A stretch of 64,000 bases of DNA from Maniola hyperantus (Eukaryota; Arthropoda; Insecta; Lepidoptera; Nymphalidae), in contig NC_048539.1 of NCBI RefSeq assembly GCF_902806685.2, positions 15,354,378-15,418,377 on the forward strand, read 5' to 3'. Each line of letters starts with the position of its first letter. The stretch's first letter is position 1. Below are positions 46,536 through 57,900 of the stretch, piece after piece. Under the pieces are notes generated by a model. That model was not told the origin of the DNA, did no database searches, and saw only the letters and a program-made list of their open reading frames with translations. The position numbers and the translations under genes were made by a program.

Positions 46536-46850
46536 TTACTGAAGGTCAGCAGTCAGTTTTTTAAACTTCTCCCTGTCCATGGCTAGGCGGAATAGTTCTC
46601 CGACTGTTTTTATGCCAGTCAACTCCCTGATGTTACGTAGCCATGACTTCGTTCTTCTTCCCACCCCTCTTTTCCCAGCTATTTTACCCATCACGATTGT
46701 CTGCAGCAGGCGGTACCTATTGTGTCGCAAAATATGGCCCAGGTACGAGATCTTACGCTGCTTGATGGTTTTAACTAACTCGATCTTTTTCTGCATCCGG
46801 GCAAGAACCTCAGCGTTGGATACTTTAGCCGTCCAGCTTATGTGAAGCAT
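46536..46850 (-). pseudogene. LINE reverse transcriptase C-terminal fragment
   Basis: An open frame of 104 codons reads RKISYLGHILRHNRYRLLQT then MGKIAGKRGVGRRTKSWLRN. This is the well-known end of RTE/Jockey-like endonuclease-reverse transcriptase proteins (LGHVLR...GKR..GRR..SWLRN). Only the C-terminal tail is present. Confidence 0.8.
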
Positions 46851-47009
46851 CCTGCGATACGTCCAGGTGGGTACATATTAAGTAGGTAGGTACCTACTTA
46901 ATATGTACCCATATAGTGAAAACTTACAGCTAATTGGAAAAGTAAATAGATAAGAACAGAAGAAAATTAAAGCTGATGACAAGTTTCACAAATGGAATTT
47001 ATATAAGAC

Positions 47010-47100
47010 TAGCTTATGCTCGCGACTACGTCCGCGTAGACTACATAAATTTCAAACACCTATTTCACCCCCTTAGGAGTTGAATTTTCAAAAATCAATT
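47010..47100 (+). repeat. Family A repeat, 5' part only
   Basis: ACTAGCTTATGCTCGCGACT through CACCCCCTTAGGAGTTGAAT. Confidence 0.6.
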
Positions 47101-47573
47101 CTTCAAAAATCGGGATAATTTGAACAAATGTGATATAGGTCATTATGATCTTCACAAATTGAAGTTTTTTATTACATGTATTTAATAGTTGTTAATACTT
47201 TAGGAAAGAAAATCTTTTTCTTAAAATTAAAGCATTTTCGCGATTTGTCACTTGCTTTCCCCTTAATTTTTAAGAACCTATTTATAGGTAGGTATATTAT
47301 GTATGTTATCATGTACCTAATCCCTGTATATATTTTTCACATAGCTACTTATAGGAGACTGACCAGACTGTATAATTTTATTAAGTATACTTAAAAGGTC
47401 GGATCGCACTTTATAATAAAACCAAAGGGTTGATTTATGTATGTAACCGGTTTAGATTTATAATAACAGCTTTATCCTTTACTGTTCTCAGAATAATCTA
47501 CCTAAGTAATAATAGAAAATATTGTATCATGTTTTCATGTTTATTAACTACGCACTAATTAATATACTTGTCT

Positions 47574-48035
47574 AAAAGCCTCAATAGCTCAACCGGTAAA
47601 GGAGTGGACTGAAAACAGAAAGGTCGACGGTTCAAACCCCGCCCGTTGCACTATGGTCGTACTACCTACTCCTAGCACAAGCCTGACGCTTAGTTAGAGA
47701 GGAAAGGGGAATATTAGTCATTTCACATGGCTTTTATTCTTTAAAAAAAAAAAAAACTGTGCTTACGTGGTATTTACGTACCTACTTGAGCGGTGATAGC
47801 CTAGTGGATAAAACGTCGGCCTCCTTTGGTCGGGGGTTCGATACTAGGCACGATTTTTTTTATTTTTTAAGTATAAAGAATACTAGCCAAGTTATAATCC
47901 CCCCTGCCCCTCCCCTCCAATTAAGCGTATAGCTTGTGCTAGGAGTAGGTACCTACGACAATAGTGCAACGGGTGGTATTTGAACCGGCGACCTTTCGGT
48001 TTTCAGTCCACTCCTTTAACCGTTGAGCTATCGAG
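47574..48035. repeat. SINE cluster with inverted type 2 copies
   Basis: Forward type 2 copy at 47574-47752 (CAATAGCTCAACCGGTAAAG, GGTCGACGGTTCAAACCCC). A different tRNA-like head is at 47790-47860 (GTGATAGCCTAGTGGATAAA, GGGGGTTCGATACTAGGC). A reverse type 2 copy is at 47885-48035. Confidence 0.65.
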
Positions 48036-48424
48036 GCTCATATATTAGGTATGTGCTCGGTGGCTAGCATTCACTGTTAGACACTGAGTTAACGAATTAC
48101 CCAGGTCTTCAACCATGCAAAAAATCGCGTTGCTCCGTTGGTGATTGAAGGACAAATCAACAAACAAACACGTCTTATGCGTAGTGAATAGTGATAATTA
48201 TCTCCTCTCGCGAGTAGGTATGTATTCTAGGTAAATAGCTTGCTCCTTTACGTCAGCCCATGGTGGTGTGATCACTGATCATAGCAAAAACTCCTACTCG
48301 GCATGGAATGTTTTTCAAATGCCATGATGTCATGGTGGATTAAATTACTGAGTGCTACGACCTTGCTTGTCACTTGCATGTAAGTACTTATACATGATTG
48401 ATATTAATAACTATAATAATTATG

Positions 48425-48710
48425 TAGGTAGGTCCTAGATTAGATCCAATCCAATCCAATCCATCAGCCTGTTTGCGTCCACTGCTGGACATAGGCCTTT
48501 CCAAGAGCACGCCACCAAACAGGTCCTCAGCCTTCCTCATCCACCCGCTCCCCACCACCTTACCGTAATCGGGAATAGCAGGGCTGCCGGGAACTGGGGG
48601 CCTTTGTCTGTTGGCGCTGCTCGTTAGAAGTAATGCCCATACTGACCACGCTGGGCAGGCGGGTTGGTCAGCGCAGGGCTGTAGGCCATTTCGCACCAGT
48701 GACGCTTTTT
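48425..48710 (-). repeat. LINE/SINE-like 3' fragment with CTGCTGGACATAGGCC
   Basis: Carries GTCCACTGCTGGACATAGGC, a word common near the 3' end of insect LINEs, preceded at the left by a (TCCAA)n-like tail (TCCAATCCAATCCAATCC). The 102-codon open frame has no clear domain. Confidence 0.5.
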
Positions 48711-48813
48711 TGTAACCTAGATTAGATACAACTCGTTTATTCTACAGTTCTACTCTTAGTTCTACTAGTACTATAATGACATGGAAACAAAATAAACCTA
48801 GACGAATTAAGAC

Positions 48814-49307
48814 TAGGGATTGCAATCCCGCAGCTCACTCAATCCCGCGGGATTGATATGCGGGATTGATCAATCCCGCGCGGGATCCGCGGGATCCCGC
48901 ATATTTGAAATTATTCACAGTAGTTCAACTTTTTGCCCCGTTTGTATGTAAGATAAAGTATTAATTTTTTGATCTTATAGGGCTATAAGATCGAAAAATT
49001 AATACTTTATCTTATTTAAAATTATGTTATAAAATCGAATTGAAACTACAGGTTTTTGTTTCAAAAATCAAGTATTATTAATTAAACATGTCTTACATTA
49101 TATACGTATTATAACGCCACAGACCCGGCAACGTCGTGCTCGAGCCACTCGCTTTCTTACGCAAAACTTCACGAATGTTTTAGCGGTAAATTTAAATTTG
49201 CGGGATCCGCGGATCCGCGTTTTGAAGGTGCGGGATCCAGCAGATTAATAAGTGGAGCGGGATCCCGCGGGAATGCCGAATCCCGTTTTGCGGGATTGCA
49301 ATCCCTA
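48814..49307. mobile_element. hAT-type MITE with perfect 8-bp target duplication
   Basis: 494 bp. Termini TAGGGATTGCAATCCCGC and its reverse complement are perfect inverted repeats. They are flanked by ATTAAGAC on both sides (48806-48813 and 49308-49315). GGGATCCCGC-type words recur near both ends, and the centre (48952-49015) contains a further AATTAATACTTTATCTT hairpin. No transposase. Confidence 0.9.
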
Positions 49308-49359
49308 ATTAAGACATACCTACCTGCTAGAATCTAGATTCTAGATGAATGCGTGAATA

Positions 49360-49530
49360 AACCTCAATAGCTCAACCGGTAAAGGAGTGGACTGAAAACC
49401 GAAAGGTCGACGGTTAAAACCCCGCCCGTTGCACTATTGTCGTACCTACTCCTAGCACAAGCTTGACGCTTAGTTGGAGAGGAAAGGGGAATATTAGTCA
49501 TTTAACATGGCTAATATTCTTTTAAAACAA
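49360..49530 (+). repeat. tRNA-derived SINE (type 2)
   Basis: CCTCAATAGCTCAACCGGTA, then the box-B-like AGGTCGACGGTTAAAACCCC, GAGGAAAGGGGAATATTAGT, then A-rich tail. Confidence 0.7.
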
Positions 49531-49600
49531 AAAAAATAAAAAAAATAAAAAAATAAACGCGTGGATTTAGATATTTGAAAATCCCTGGGAACTCTTTGAT

Positions 49601-49756
49601 CTTAGGGTGAAATCTATAGAGGACACTCTGACTTTGCTTAGACTTAAGACAAGTTAAAACGAGACAAATGTATATCTCCCACATCAATCTGTCTCGTTTT
49701 AACTCAATCTTAAGTCTGAGCAAAGTCAAAGTGCGCTCTATAGATCTCACCCTTAG
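49601..49756. repeat. Palindromic MITE inserted in a family B fragment
   Basis: CTTAGGGTGAAATCTATAGA is mirrored by TCTATAGATCTCACCCTTAG; AAGTTAAAACGAGACA pairs with TGTCTCGTTTTAACTCAA. Left flank GGGAACTCTTTGAT is family B sequence. Confidence 0.75.
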
Positions 49757-50725
49757 AGTTTATAAGATAAAACGACCTTTTCCCGGCCCATATCCGTGAA
49801 CGGATGGTCCGGGTAAAGGTAGCAGACGAAGGTATCTATACTAAGGCCATTACGAACGTGCGAACAAATCATTACGATCGAGGGTTGTGAGAATGCTGCA
49901 GAAGTCGTTATCGATAAAGGGATGCGCCGTTCGGACGCAGGTAGGCTAAAAGTATGAGCGCTTTTTATAACCTGTAATCAACTATCGACAAATCCTTTTG
50001 TTGCTGTTACACACAACACCAGAGCATTGTGTTCCAGTTCCATAAGGTATATAAGTGCGAGCGAGAGTCCGATAAAAAATGATTTATGATCCAGTTCGTA
50101 ATGGCCCTAACATAGCAAATATTATGTAGATAAAACACACTTTCCCATTTGTAAGAACACGACGATTTATTTTCTAAAATTATCAGTGTCAGAGGCGTCT
50201 TTACCTATGGTGCAGGGCGTGCGGCGCACACGGGCGCCGGGTCTAAGGGGGCGCCGAGCGCCCTCTAATGCGACACCTCCAAAGATGCGTCGATGCCGGC
50301 GCACTCAAAGACCCTGCGCTCGTGTTATGGCCGACGCCGTCATCATTTAAAATTGCACCATTTGCATCCGAATTTCCCTTTGAAAATATAACTGTTAGTA
50401 TTACATCTTACATAGGTAGATACCTACCTACCTACTTTAAAATAACAATTAATACTTAATTCATTTTAAATAGGTAATTTATTTATGATAGGAGGTGTTA
50501 AAGATTATAAATTATAATATTATATCTACTTACCTACTGTTGGGAAGCGTCCAATGTATTCCGCAACGTCAACGGGCTGAAGCCAACATTAGTACCTACC
50601 TGTACCTACCTATCTACTTACGCTAATGTAGGGCCAAGGGCATGCTGACTCTGTCAACAATTACATCACCTTAGAAATCGTCTATTAGGTATTAATAGCT
50701 TAGCTGGGTGCAGTAAAAGTCGTCA
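49757..50725. other. Gene-free stretch
   Basis: Contains a GC-rich patch at 50200-50350 and TACCTACC-type runs. The open frame 50268-50459 shows no coding character. Confidence 0.4.
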
Positions 50726-50734
50726 TCCCAATTT

Positions 50735-51165
50735 TTAGGGTTCCGTACCTCAAAAGGAAAAACGGAACCCTTATAGGATCACTTTGTTGTCACTTGTCTG
50801 TCTGTCTGTCAAGAAACCTACAGGGTACTTCCCAGTTGCCGTTGACTTAGAATCATGAAATTTGGCAGGTAGGTAGGTCTTATAGGAGACATTCGGGAAA
50901 AAATCTGAAAACCGTGAATTTGTGGTTACACCACATTAAAAAAAATTAAATTGTGGTCATGATATAATTAGTATTTTCAATTTTAGAAGTAAGATACCTA
51001 ACTAAATCAAGTGGGGTATCATATGAAAGGTCTTCACCTTTACATTCTAAAACAGATTTTTATTTATTTTTATGCATCATAGTTTTTGAATTATCGTGCA
51101 TAATTTCAAAAAAATATAAGAAACCCTCAGTGCGCGAGTGTGAGTCGCACTTGGCCGGTTTTTTC
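50735..51165 (-). repeat. Family C repeat, reverse, near full length
   Basis: TTAGGGTTCCGTACCTCAAA at the left to GAGTCGCACTTGGCCGGTTT at the right. It serves as the intact reference for the copy split by the fold-back element, including TTTTTGAATTATCGTGCA. Confidence 0.75.
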
Positions 51166-51484
51166 ATAAAAAATGGCTGATTCTGTACCTACAGCAGGAA
51201 AATTGTTATTTTCCTATCAGAATGACTTGCATTAGTCACACATAAGACGGTAAGAAATACCTACCTACCTATATTTATATACCTACTTGTACTTACCTAG
51301 TTTCTGATGTTTCTACCTATTATTAATTTATTTATCCTTATTACCTAGTAAGTATCTATCTACGTATCTACTACATTTTGTAATTAGGTAGGTAGGTAGG
51401 TACCTACCAACATATTCTTATTTAATTATTAGCGCTTTTTTAATTTAAAACACGTGGACATTATTATGAATGTTATAAAATGTG

Positions 51485-52110
51485 CGCAAGGGGAGCTCAG
51501 TCGCCGTTTTCATGGTCGGCGGACGCGAGGCGGCGAGGCAGGCATGGCAGGCGGCCGTCGTCGCGCATAAAAAATAAACAACTTTCCTCGAAACGGCGAT
51601 GGCGCTAAGATGCTGTTCCAATCCAAAATGTCATAACTGCGTTTAAACCGTGGGCGAGTTAAACTCTTTCGTGCATGCGAAAGACCAGGCCGAAATAACT
51701 TGTTGATGTTCGTTGCGGCGATGAGGGCGAGCGCGGGTGTGCGCGCGGGGGAGCGCGCGGCGAGGGAACTAGCGCCGCTGAGCGACGGCCTGTCTACGCC
51801 GGCGAGTCGGCGACACCCTGTCTGCCGCGGACGGCGACGTTGCCGCTCGGTGCGCATTCTTGTCCGCCCGCGCCCCTTCCTCGCGTCCCACAACCTCATG
51901 AACCGCCCGCGCTCACGCAGCGGCAACCTCGCATGAAAACTTGTTTCGTAAACGGATGTGGCAGCGACCGAGGCAGGGCAATCGTTCTCTCTTGTTCATT
52001 CTTTTACCATCATACGTGTAGAAACGAGATAGCGATGGTGGCGCTACGTGCTATCGGCTCCCACTTGCGGCATTTTTTCACGCCGAGAATGAGGCGAGAT
52101 TAATGCCTAA
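51485..52110. promoter_or_regulatory. CpG-rich island upstream of brinker
   Basis: About 600 bp of GC-rich DNA in AT-rich surroundings, 1 kb upstream of brinker. Open frames on both strands (51510-51926 minus, 51700-51936 plus) have Arg/Ala/Pro-rich translations without domains. It may be a brinker promoter or enhancer, or a non-coding exon. This is inference from position and composition only. Confidence 0.3.
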
Positions 52111-52837
52111 AGTCTCGTTCACAAACATGATTTTCTTTAAATTACTTAAAACTGATTTGTTCTGTTTTAATAAACTGTTTAGTTCAGTTTCATCTTCTTG
52201 AAAAGTGAAAGAACTAAATAAAGTATTATAAGTATACCTACTACACCACAAATCTACTTAAGTACCTACCTAATAGGTACCTGTTATCTTAAAATATGTG
52301 ATTGATTACCACATTATGTGGATATTGCCGAATGTCGAGTTCGGAAAACTTTTGATCACACTATTACTCTCACTCAAACGAGCTCTGTAATTTATCGACA
52401 TACCTAAGTAGGACCTACCTAATCTGAAAAAAAATGATGAAAAACAATCCAGTCAAGTGTGATTTGTGTAAATCGCTTATTTCTTGCTAAAGTATTACTT
52501 ACCTAAATGTTTATTCACTCTGAATGTGTTCATACCTAATTTTAATATTCGGAATCGAACACCGAATAGGTATTCAAACCGAAACAGAAATTCGGTTCAT
52601 GAAATGTATATTCGGTCTATGAACTGTTTTTTCCTGAATTAGGTACCTACCTACCTATTCGGCAGTAAAACTAATAAAAAGTTCAGCAAATGTAACCGAA
52701 TTTCAGTATTACCGAATGCGCAACGTTTATATTTCGGTCTATTCTTAGTCTTATTAATTATACTTAGGTACCTAGGTACGTCGGTAATTACGAATTAATT
52801 TTTAAGATTTACATTGAGTCTATTTGATATCCATACT
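52111..52837. other. Gene-free stretch
   Basis: AT-rich, with repeated TTCGGT/ACCGAA words at 52550-52745 (for example AACCGAAACAGAAATTCGGT), possibly a decayed TIR element. Confidence 0.35.
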
Positions 52838-53041
52838 TCCATACTAATATTATAAATGCGAAAGTGTGTCTGTCTGTTAGTCTTTCACGGTCCATCCGTT
52901 CAACCAATTTTGACGAAATTTGGTACAGCGATAGCTTGCATCCCGGGGAAGGACATAGGTTACTTTTTATCCCGAAAAATCAAAGAGATCCCATGGGGTT
53001 TTTAAAAACCTAAATCCACGCGGACGAAGTCGCGGGCATCA
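52838..53041 (+). repeat. Family B repeat immediately upstream of brinker
   Basis: CATACTAATATTATAAATGC to CGCGGACGAAGTCGCGGGCA, well preserved, ending about 40 bp before the outer brinker ATG. Confidence 0.75.
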
Positions 53042-53079
53042 TCAAATTAAATTAAAATTATTGGTGTGACCGGATCCTA

Positions 53080-53907
53080 ATGGATATACGCGGCTCGCGT
53101 CGCGCGCTCATGTCGGAGCGGTATGCGCTGCCAACATCCCGCCGCTCGACTCGACCGACTCGCCGCGCGGCAGTCAGTTCGGCGCCGACACCCATCCCGC
53201 GCAGACGTCCGCACACCATGGCCGCAGCAACCCCGCACTCGGCCCCCGCTCCCTCCGAGCGCCGCTCTGAGTCCCGTGCCGGATCCCGCCGCATCTTCCC
53301 ACCGCAATTCAAACTCCAAGTTCTCGACGCCTACAGACGCGACACTCAATGTCGAGGGAATCAACGCGCCACAGCCAGAAAGTTTGGAATTCATCGCCGC
53401 CAAATCCAGAAGTGGCTACAAGCTGAACCGGCTCTCCGCGCGGCGCTGCTGAGGCGAGCGCCGCAGCCGGCCCCGTCGCCTCCGCCTTACTCCGTCGGCT
53501 CCCCGGAGAGCGCTCGGTTCCCGTCACCCCCGCCGGCGCCAGCCAACTTACCCACGACGGTCGCAGTGCCCACGCCATTACCAGCGCCGATCCCAGTGTT
53601 ACCGCCTACAACGGAGCCCATAGACTTATCGATGCGACGCCTGTCGGCCGCCCCAGTGTCCGTGCTGTCGTACGCGCCGTCGAGCGTTCCCGAGCAGCCC
53701 CAGCCGCGCAAGCCTTTCAAGCTGTTCAGGCCGTACCTGCTGGACGAGGACGAGAAGCGGCCGTCGCTGGCGTCGCTGCCGGTGTCGCACGGCGTGCACG
53801 TGTCCGCGTTCGTGCCTGTGCAGAGCGCGGCGGGCTGCTCGCTGGCTGCGTGCTCCGCGCCGCGCTGGTGCCCGCCCGCGCCGTCGTTCTCGGCCCCGCT
53901 GAGATGA
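53080..53907 (+). CDS. brk: Brinker, DNA-binding repressor of Dpp/BMP targets
   Basis: Brinker represses Dpp target genes and is itself silenced by Smad/Schnurri complexes. The single ORF is intronless, as in Drosophila. From the outer ATG it is 275 residues, far shorter than the fly protein (about 704). The DNA-binding domain is at about 69-120: SRRIFPPQFKLQVLDAYRRD, then GNQRATARKFGIHRRQIQKW, almost the fly sequence. A CtBP-type motif PIDLSMRR (180-187) corresponds to the fly PMDLS motif. KPFKLFRPYLLDEDE follows (about 211-225). The rest is Pro/Ala/Ser-rich. The start is uncertain: the ATG at 53218 (ACACCATGG) has a much better context than 53080 and would give 229 residues, with the DNA-binding domain beginning near residue 23. 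A family-B repeat ends only about 40 bp before 53080. Very high GC compared with the surroundings. Confidence 0.92.
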   Translation: MDIRGSRRALMSERYALPTSRRSTRPTRRAAVSSAPTPIPRRRPHTMAAATPHSAPAPSERRSESRAGSRRIFPPQFKLQVLDAYRRDTQCRGNQRATARKFGIHRRQIQKWLQAEPALRAALLRRAPQPAPSPPPYSVGSPESARFPSPPPAPANLPTTVAVPTPLPAPIPVLPPTTEPIDLSMRRLSAAPVSVLSYAPSSVPEQPQPRKPFKLFRPYLLDEDEKRPSLASLPVSHGVHVSAFVPVQSAAGCSLAACSAPRWCPPAPSFSAPLR

Positions 53908-54837
53908 GAAGACGCCGCTGGGGCCGTTCCCCCGTTCTGTGATCTAGTCGTCGACGCCCGCCTGGCGCCGCCCGGGGCGTAGCCCTCCAACACCGTGCCT
54001 TAACGTACACGTCGCCATAGTGCATTATGCCGTCATTAGGAAATGACGATCTATTTTTGAGTATAACTAATTGTAAGAATAAGAATGTATTTTTATATGT
54101 GGGGTTTATAAACCGTACCTACATTTATGCAGATTATAATGATATAACAATTATTATTATTATATTAATAAAGAGAGTTGTTTACTAAGCTTTGTTTTCC
54201 TCGCGCCGCTCCCCGTGTCGACTGTGGGGACGGGGAGCAGGTAGCGCCGGCGCCAACCGCCTCCCCCTACCTGTTTTAATCCCTATTGTGTTGCGCTACA
54301 ATGACGACCTTCATTCAAGCACTCAATTGTAAAGAAATACCTAAATAGTGGACGTTACATAATAATATAGACGTTACTATTTATTACTTTAAATGAAAAT
54401 TAAATAAAACTAAGAATGAAGGTACCTATGATTGTAACATATCGTTAATTAAATTCAAGAGAAGTGCAATGAATTCGAAATTATTGATCTTACTGCACTG
54501 AGAAGAAGAAAGAAGATTGATATAGTATTAATATGTACCTACTAATTATTATGTATGATAAAAATATTGATACTTAATCCAAAATTAGATATTCAGGGAC
54601 AATCATTATCAAAAACTTTTTCATTCCTTTTTTTTGGCATTTTAGTAAAAAATATTATACAAGAACCTGTAGAAGTCATTACTACCTACTTATGGAATAA
54701 ATAAATTAATACAATTATTTTTTCTATTTAATTATCACAGTGTAGGAGAATACCTATCATCCGAACTGGCTATTATATTATAATTAAGTATAAATGTTAT
54801 ATTCTGTGCTTACTTATGCTACCTATACACTTTTAAA
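53908..54837. other. brinker 3' region and gene-free stretch
   Basis: The 3' untranslated region to about 54190, a short GC patch (54195-54270), then AT-rich DNA. Confidence 0.45.
54167..54172 (+). terminator. AATAAA poly(A) signal of brinker
   Basis: AATAAA 260 bp after the brinker stop codon, at the end of an AT-rich 3' untranslated stretch beginning near 54030. Confidence 0.5.
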
Positions 54838-54928
54838 AACCGGTCAAGTACATGTCAGGCTCGCGCAACGAGGGTTCTGTACCACAGTCGTATTTATTCG
54901 ACATTTTGCACGATAATTCAAAAACTAA
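54838..54928 (+). repeat. Family C repeat, 5' half, split by the fold-back element
   Basis: AACCGGTCAAGTACATGTCA through GCACGATAATTCAAAAACTA. The same repeat resumes at 58633 with GATGCATAAAAATAAATAAA. Confidence 0.75.
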
Positions 54929-57900
54929 GGGTTATTCCCGTTGAGTCACACCCCCGTGTGTAACACTGACACAAGGTGCCTAAAATTTCAAAACATTCCC
55001 GTTGAGTAACACTGTTACACAACGGGAATTAATTTGAACTTGTTGGCACCTTGTGTCACACCTACATAAATACATATTATTGCGCGTGTATCAAGTATTA
55101 ACTGATTGTGCACTTTTCCGGGATGTTATTTATTTATAAATACAAGATGGCGGACATGAATTTTTTTACAAAAAATTGACATGGGTGTCGTTTTTAGGGT
55201 TTTCGAGGGTGCTGAATTTGATGATGACATTTATTCTGAAATCCAAGATGGCGGACATGATTTTTTTTACAAAAAATTGACATGGGTGTCGTTTTCAGGG
55301 TTTTAGAGGGTGCTGAATTTGATGATGACATTTATTCTGAAATCCAAGATGGCCGACATGGATTTTTTACAAAAAATTGACATGGGTGTCGATCTCAGGG
55401 TTTTCAAGGGTGCTGAATTGGATGATGACATTTATTTTGAAATCCAAGATGGCCGACATGGATTTTTTTCAAAAAATAGACATGGGTGTCGTTTTCAGGG
55501 TTTTCGAGGGTGCTGAATTTGATGATGACATTTATTCTGAAATCCAAGATGGCGGACATGTTTTTTTTTACAAAAAATAGACATGGGTGTCGTTTTCAGG
55601 GTTTTCGAGGGTGCTGAATTTGATGATGACATTTATTCTGAAATCCAAGATGGCCGACATGGATTTTTTACAAAAAATTGACATGGGTGTCGTTTTCAGG
55701 GTTTTCGAGGGTGCTGAATTTGATGATGACATTTATTCTGAAATCCAAGATGGCGGACATGATTTTTTTTACAAAAAGTAGACATGGGTGTCGTTTTCAG
55801 GGTTGGATTTAAAATTAAATGTCATCATCAAACTCAGCACCCTGGAAAACCCTGAAAACGACACCCATGTCTATTTTTAAAAAAAAATCCATTTCGGCCA
55901 TCTTGGATTTCAAAATAAATGTCATCATCCAATTCAGCACCCTCAAAAACCTTGAAAACGACACCCATGTCTATTTTTTGTAAAAAATCTATGTTGGCCA
56001 TCTTGGATTTCAAAATAAATGTCACCATCAAATTCAACACCCTCGAAAACCCTGAAAACGACACCCATGTCTATTTTTTGTAAGAAATCCATTGTGGCCA
56101 TCTTGGATTTGAAAATAAATGGTTCATCAAATTCAGCACGCTCAAAAACCCTAAAACGACACCCATGTCTATTTTTTGTAAAAAATCCATGTCGGCCATC
56201 TTGGATTTCAAAATAAATGTCACCATCGAATTCAGCACCCTCGAAAACCCTGAAAACGACACCCATGTCTATTTTTTGTAAAAAATCCATGTCGGCCATC
56301 TTGGATTTCAAAATAAATGTCATCATCAAATTCAGCACCCTCGAAAACCCTGAAAACGACACCCATGTCTATTTTTTGTAAAAAATCCATGTCGGCTATC
56401 TTGGATTTAAAAATAAATGTCATCATCACATTCAGCACCCTCAAAAACCCTAAAACGACACCCATGTCTATTTTTTGTAAAAAATCCATGTCGGCCATCT
56501 TGGATTTCAAAATAAATGTCACCATCGAATTCAGCACCCTCGAAAACCCTGAAAACGACACCCATGTCTATTTTTTGTAAAAAAATCCATGTCGGCCATC
56601 TTGGATTTCAGAATAAATGTCATCATCAAATTCAGCACCCTCGAAAACCCTGAAAACGACACCCATGTCAATTTTTGTAAAAAAAATCATGTCCGCCATC
56701 TTGGATTTCAGAATAAATGTCATCATCAAATTCAGCACCCTCGAAAACCCTGAAAACGACACCCATGTCTATTTTTTGTAAAAAATCCATGTCGGCCATC
56801 TTGGATTTCAAAATAAATGTCATCATCAAATTCAGCACCCTCGAAAACCCTGAAAACGACACCCATGTCTATTTTTTGTAAAAAATCCATGTCGGCTATC
56901 TTGGATTTAAAAATAAATGTCATCATCACATTCAGCACCCTCAAAAACCCTGAAAACGACACCCATGTCAATTTTTTGTAAAAAAAATCATGTCCGCCAT
57001 CTTGGATTTCAGAATAAATGTCATCATCAAATTCAGCACCCTCGAAAACCCTGAAAACGACACCCATGTCTATTTTTTGTAAAAAAATCCATGTCGGCCG
57101 TCTTGGATTTCAGAATAAATGTCATCATCAAATTCAGCACCCTCGAATACCCTGAAAACGACACCCATGTTAATTTTTTGTAAAAAAAATCATGTCCGCC
57201 ATCTTGGATTTCAGAATAAATGTCATCATCAAATTCAGCACCCTCGAAAACCCTGAAAACGACACCCATGTCAATTTTTTGTAAAAAAAATCATGTCCGC
57301 CATCTTGGATTTCAGAATAAATGTCATCATCAAATTCAGCACCCTCGAAAACCCTGAAAACGACACCCATGTCTATTTTTTGTAAAAAATCCATGTCGGC
57401 CATCTTGGATTTCAAAATAAATGTCATCATCAAATTCAGCACCCTCGAAAACCCTGAAAACGACACCCATGTCTATTTTTTGTAAAAAATCCATGTCGGC
57501 TATCTTGGATTTAAAAATAAATGTCATCATCACATTCAGCACCCTCAAAAACCCTGAAAACGACACCCATGTCAATTTTTTGTAAAAAAAATCATGTCCG
57601 CCATCTTGGATTTCAGAATAAATGTCATCATCAAATTCAGCACCCTCGAAAACCCTGAAAACGACACCCATGTCTATTTTTTGTAAAAAAATCCATGTCG
57701 GCCGTCTTGGATTTCAGAATAAATGTCATCATCAAATTCAGCACCCTCGAATACCCTGAAAACGACACCCATGTTAATTTTTTGTAAAAAAAATCATGTC
57801 CGCCATCTTGGATTTCAGAATAAATGTCATCATCAAATTCAGCACCCTCGAAAACCCTGAAAACGACACCCATGTCAATTTTTTGTAAAAAAAAATCATG

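Noticed and set aside
47574..47860. Possible functional tRNA genes
   Set aside because: Box A/box B-like heads are followed by SINE bodies, recur in several copies, and do not fold into an evident full cloverleaf.
51510..51926. 138-codon minus-strand ORF
   Set aside because: Arg/Ala/Pro-rich, compositionally driven and without domain similarity; treated as a CpG-rich region.
53058..54025. Long minus-strand ORFs (84-168 codons) across brinker
   Set aside because: Antisense frames of the GC-rich brinker coding sequence, whose plus frame has clear domain similarity.
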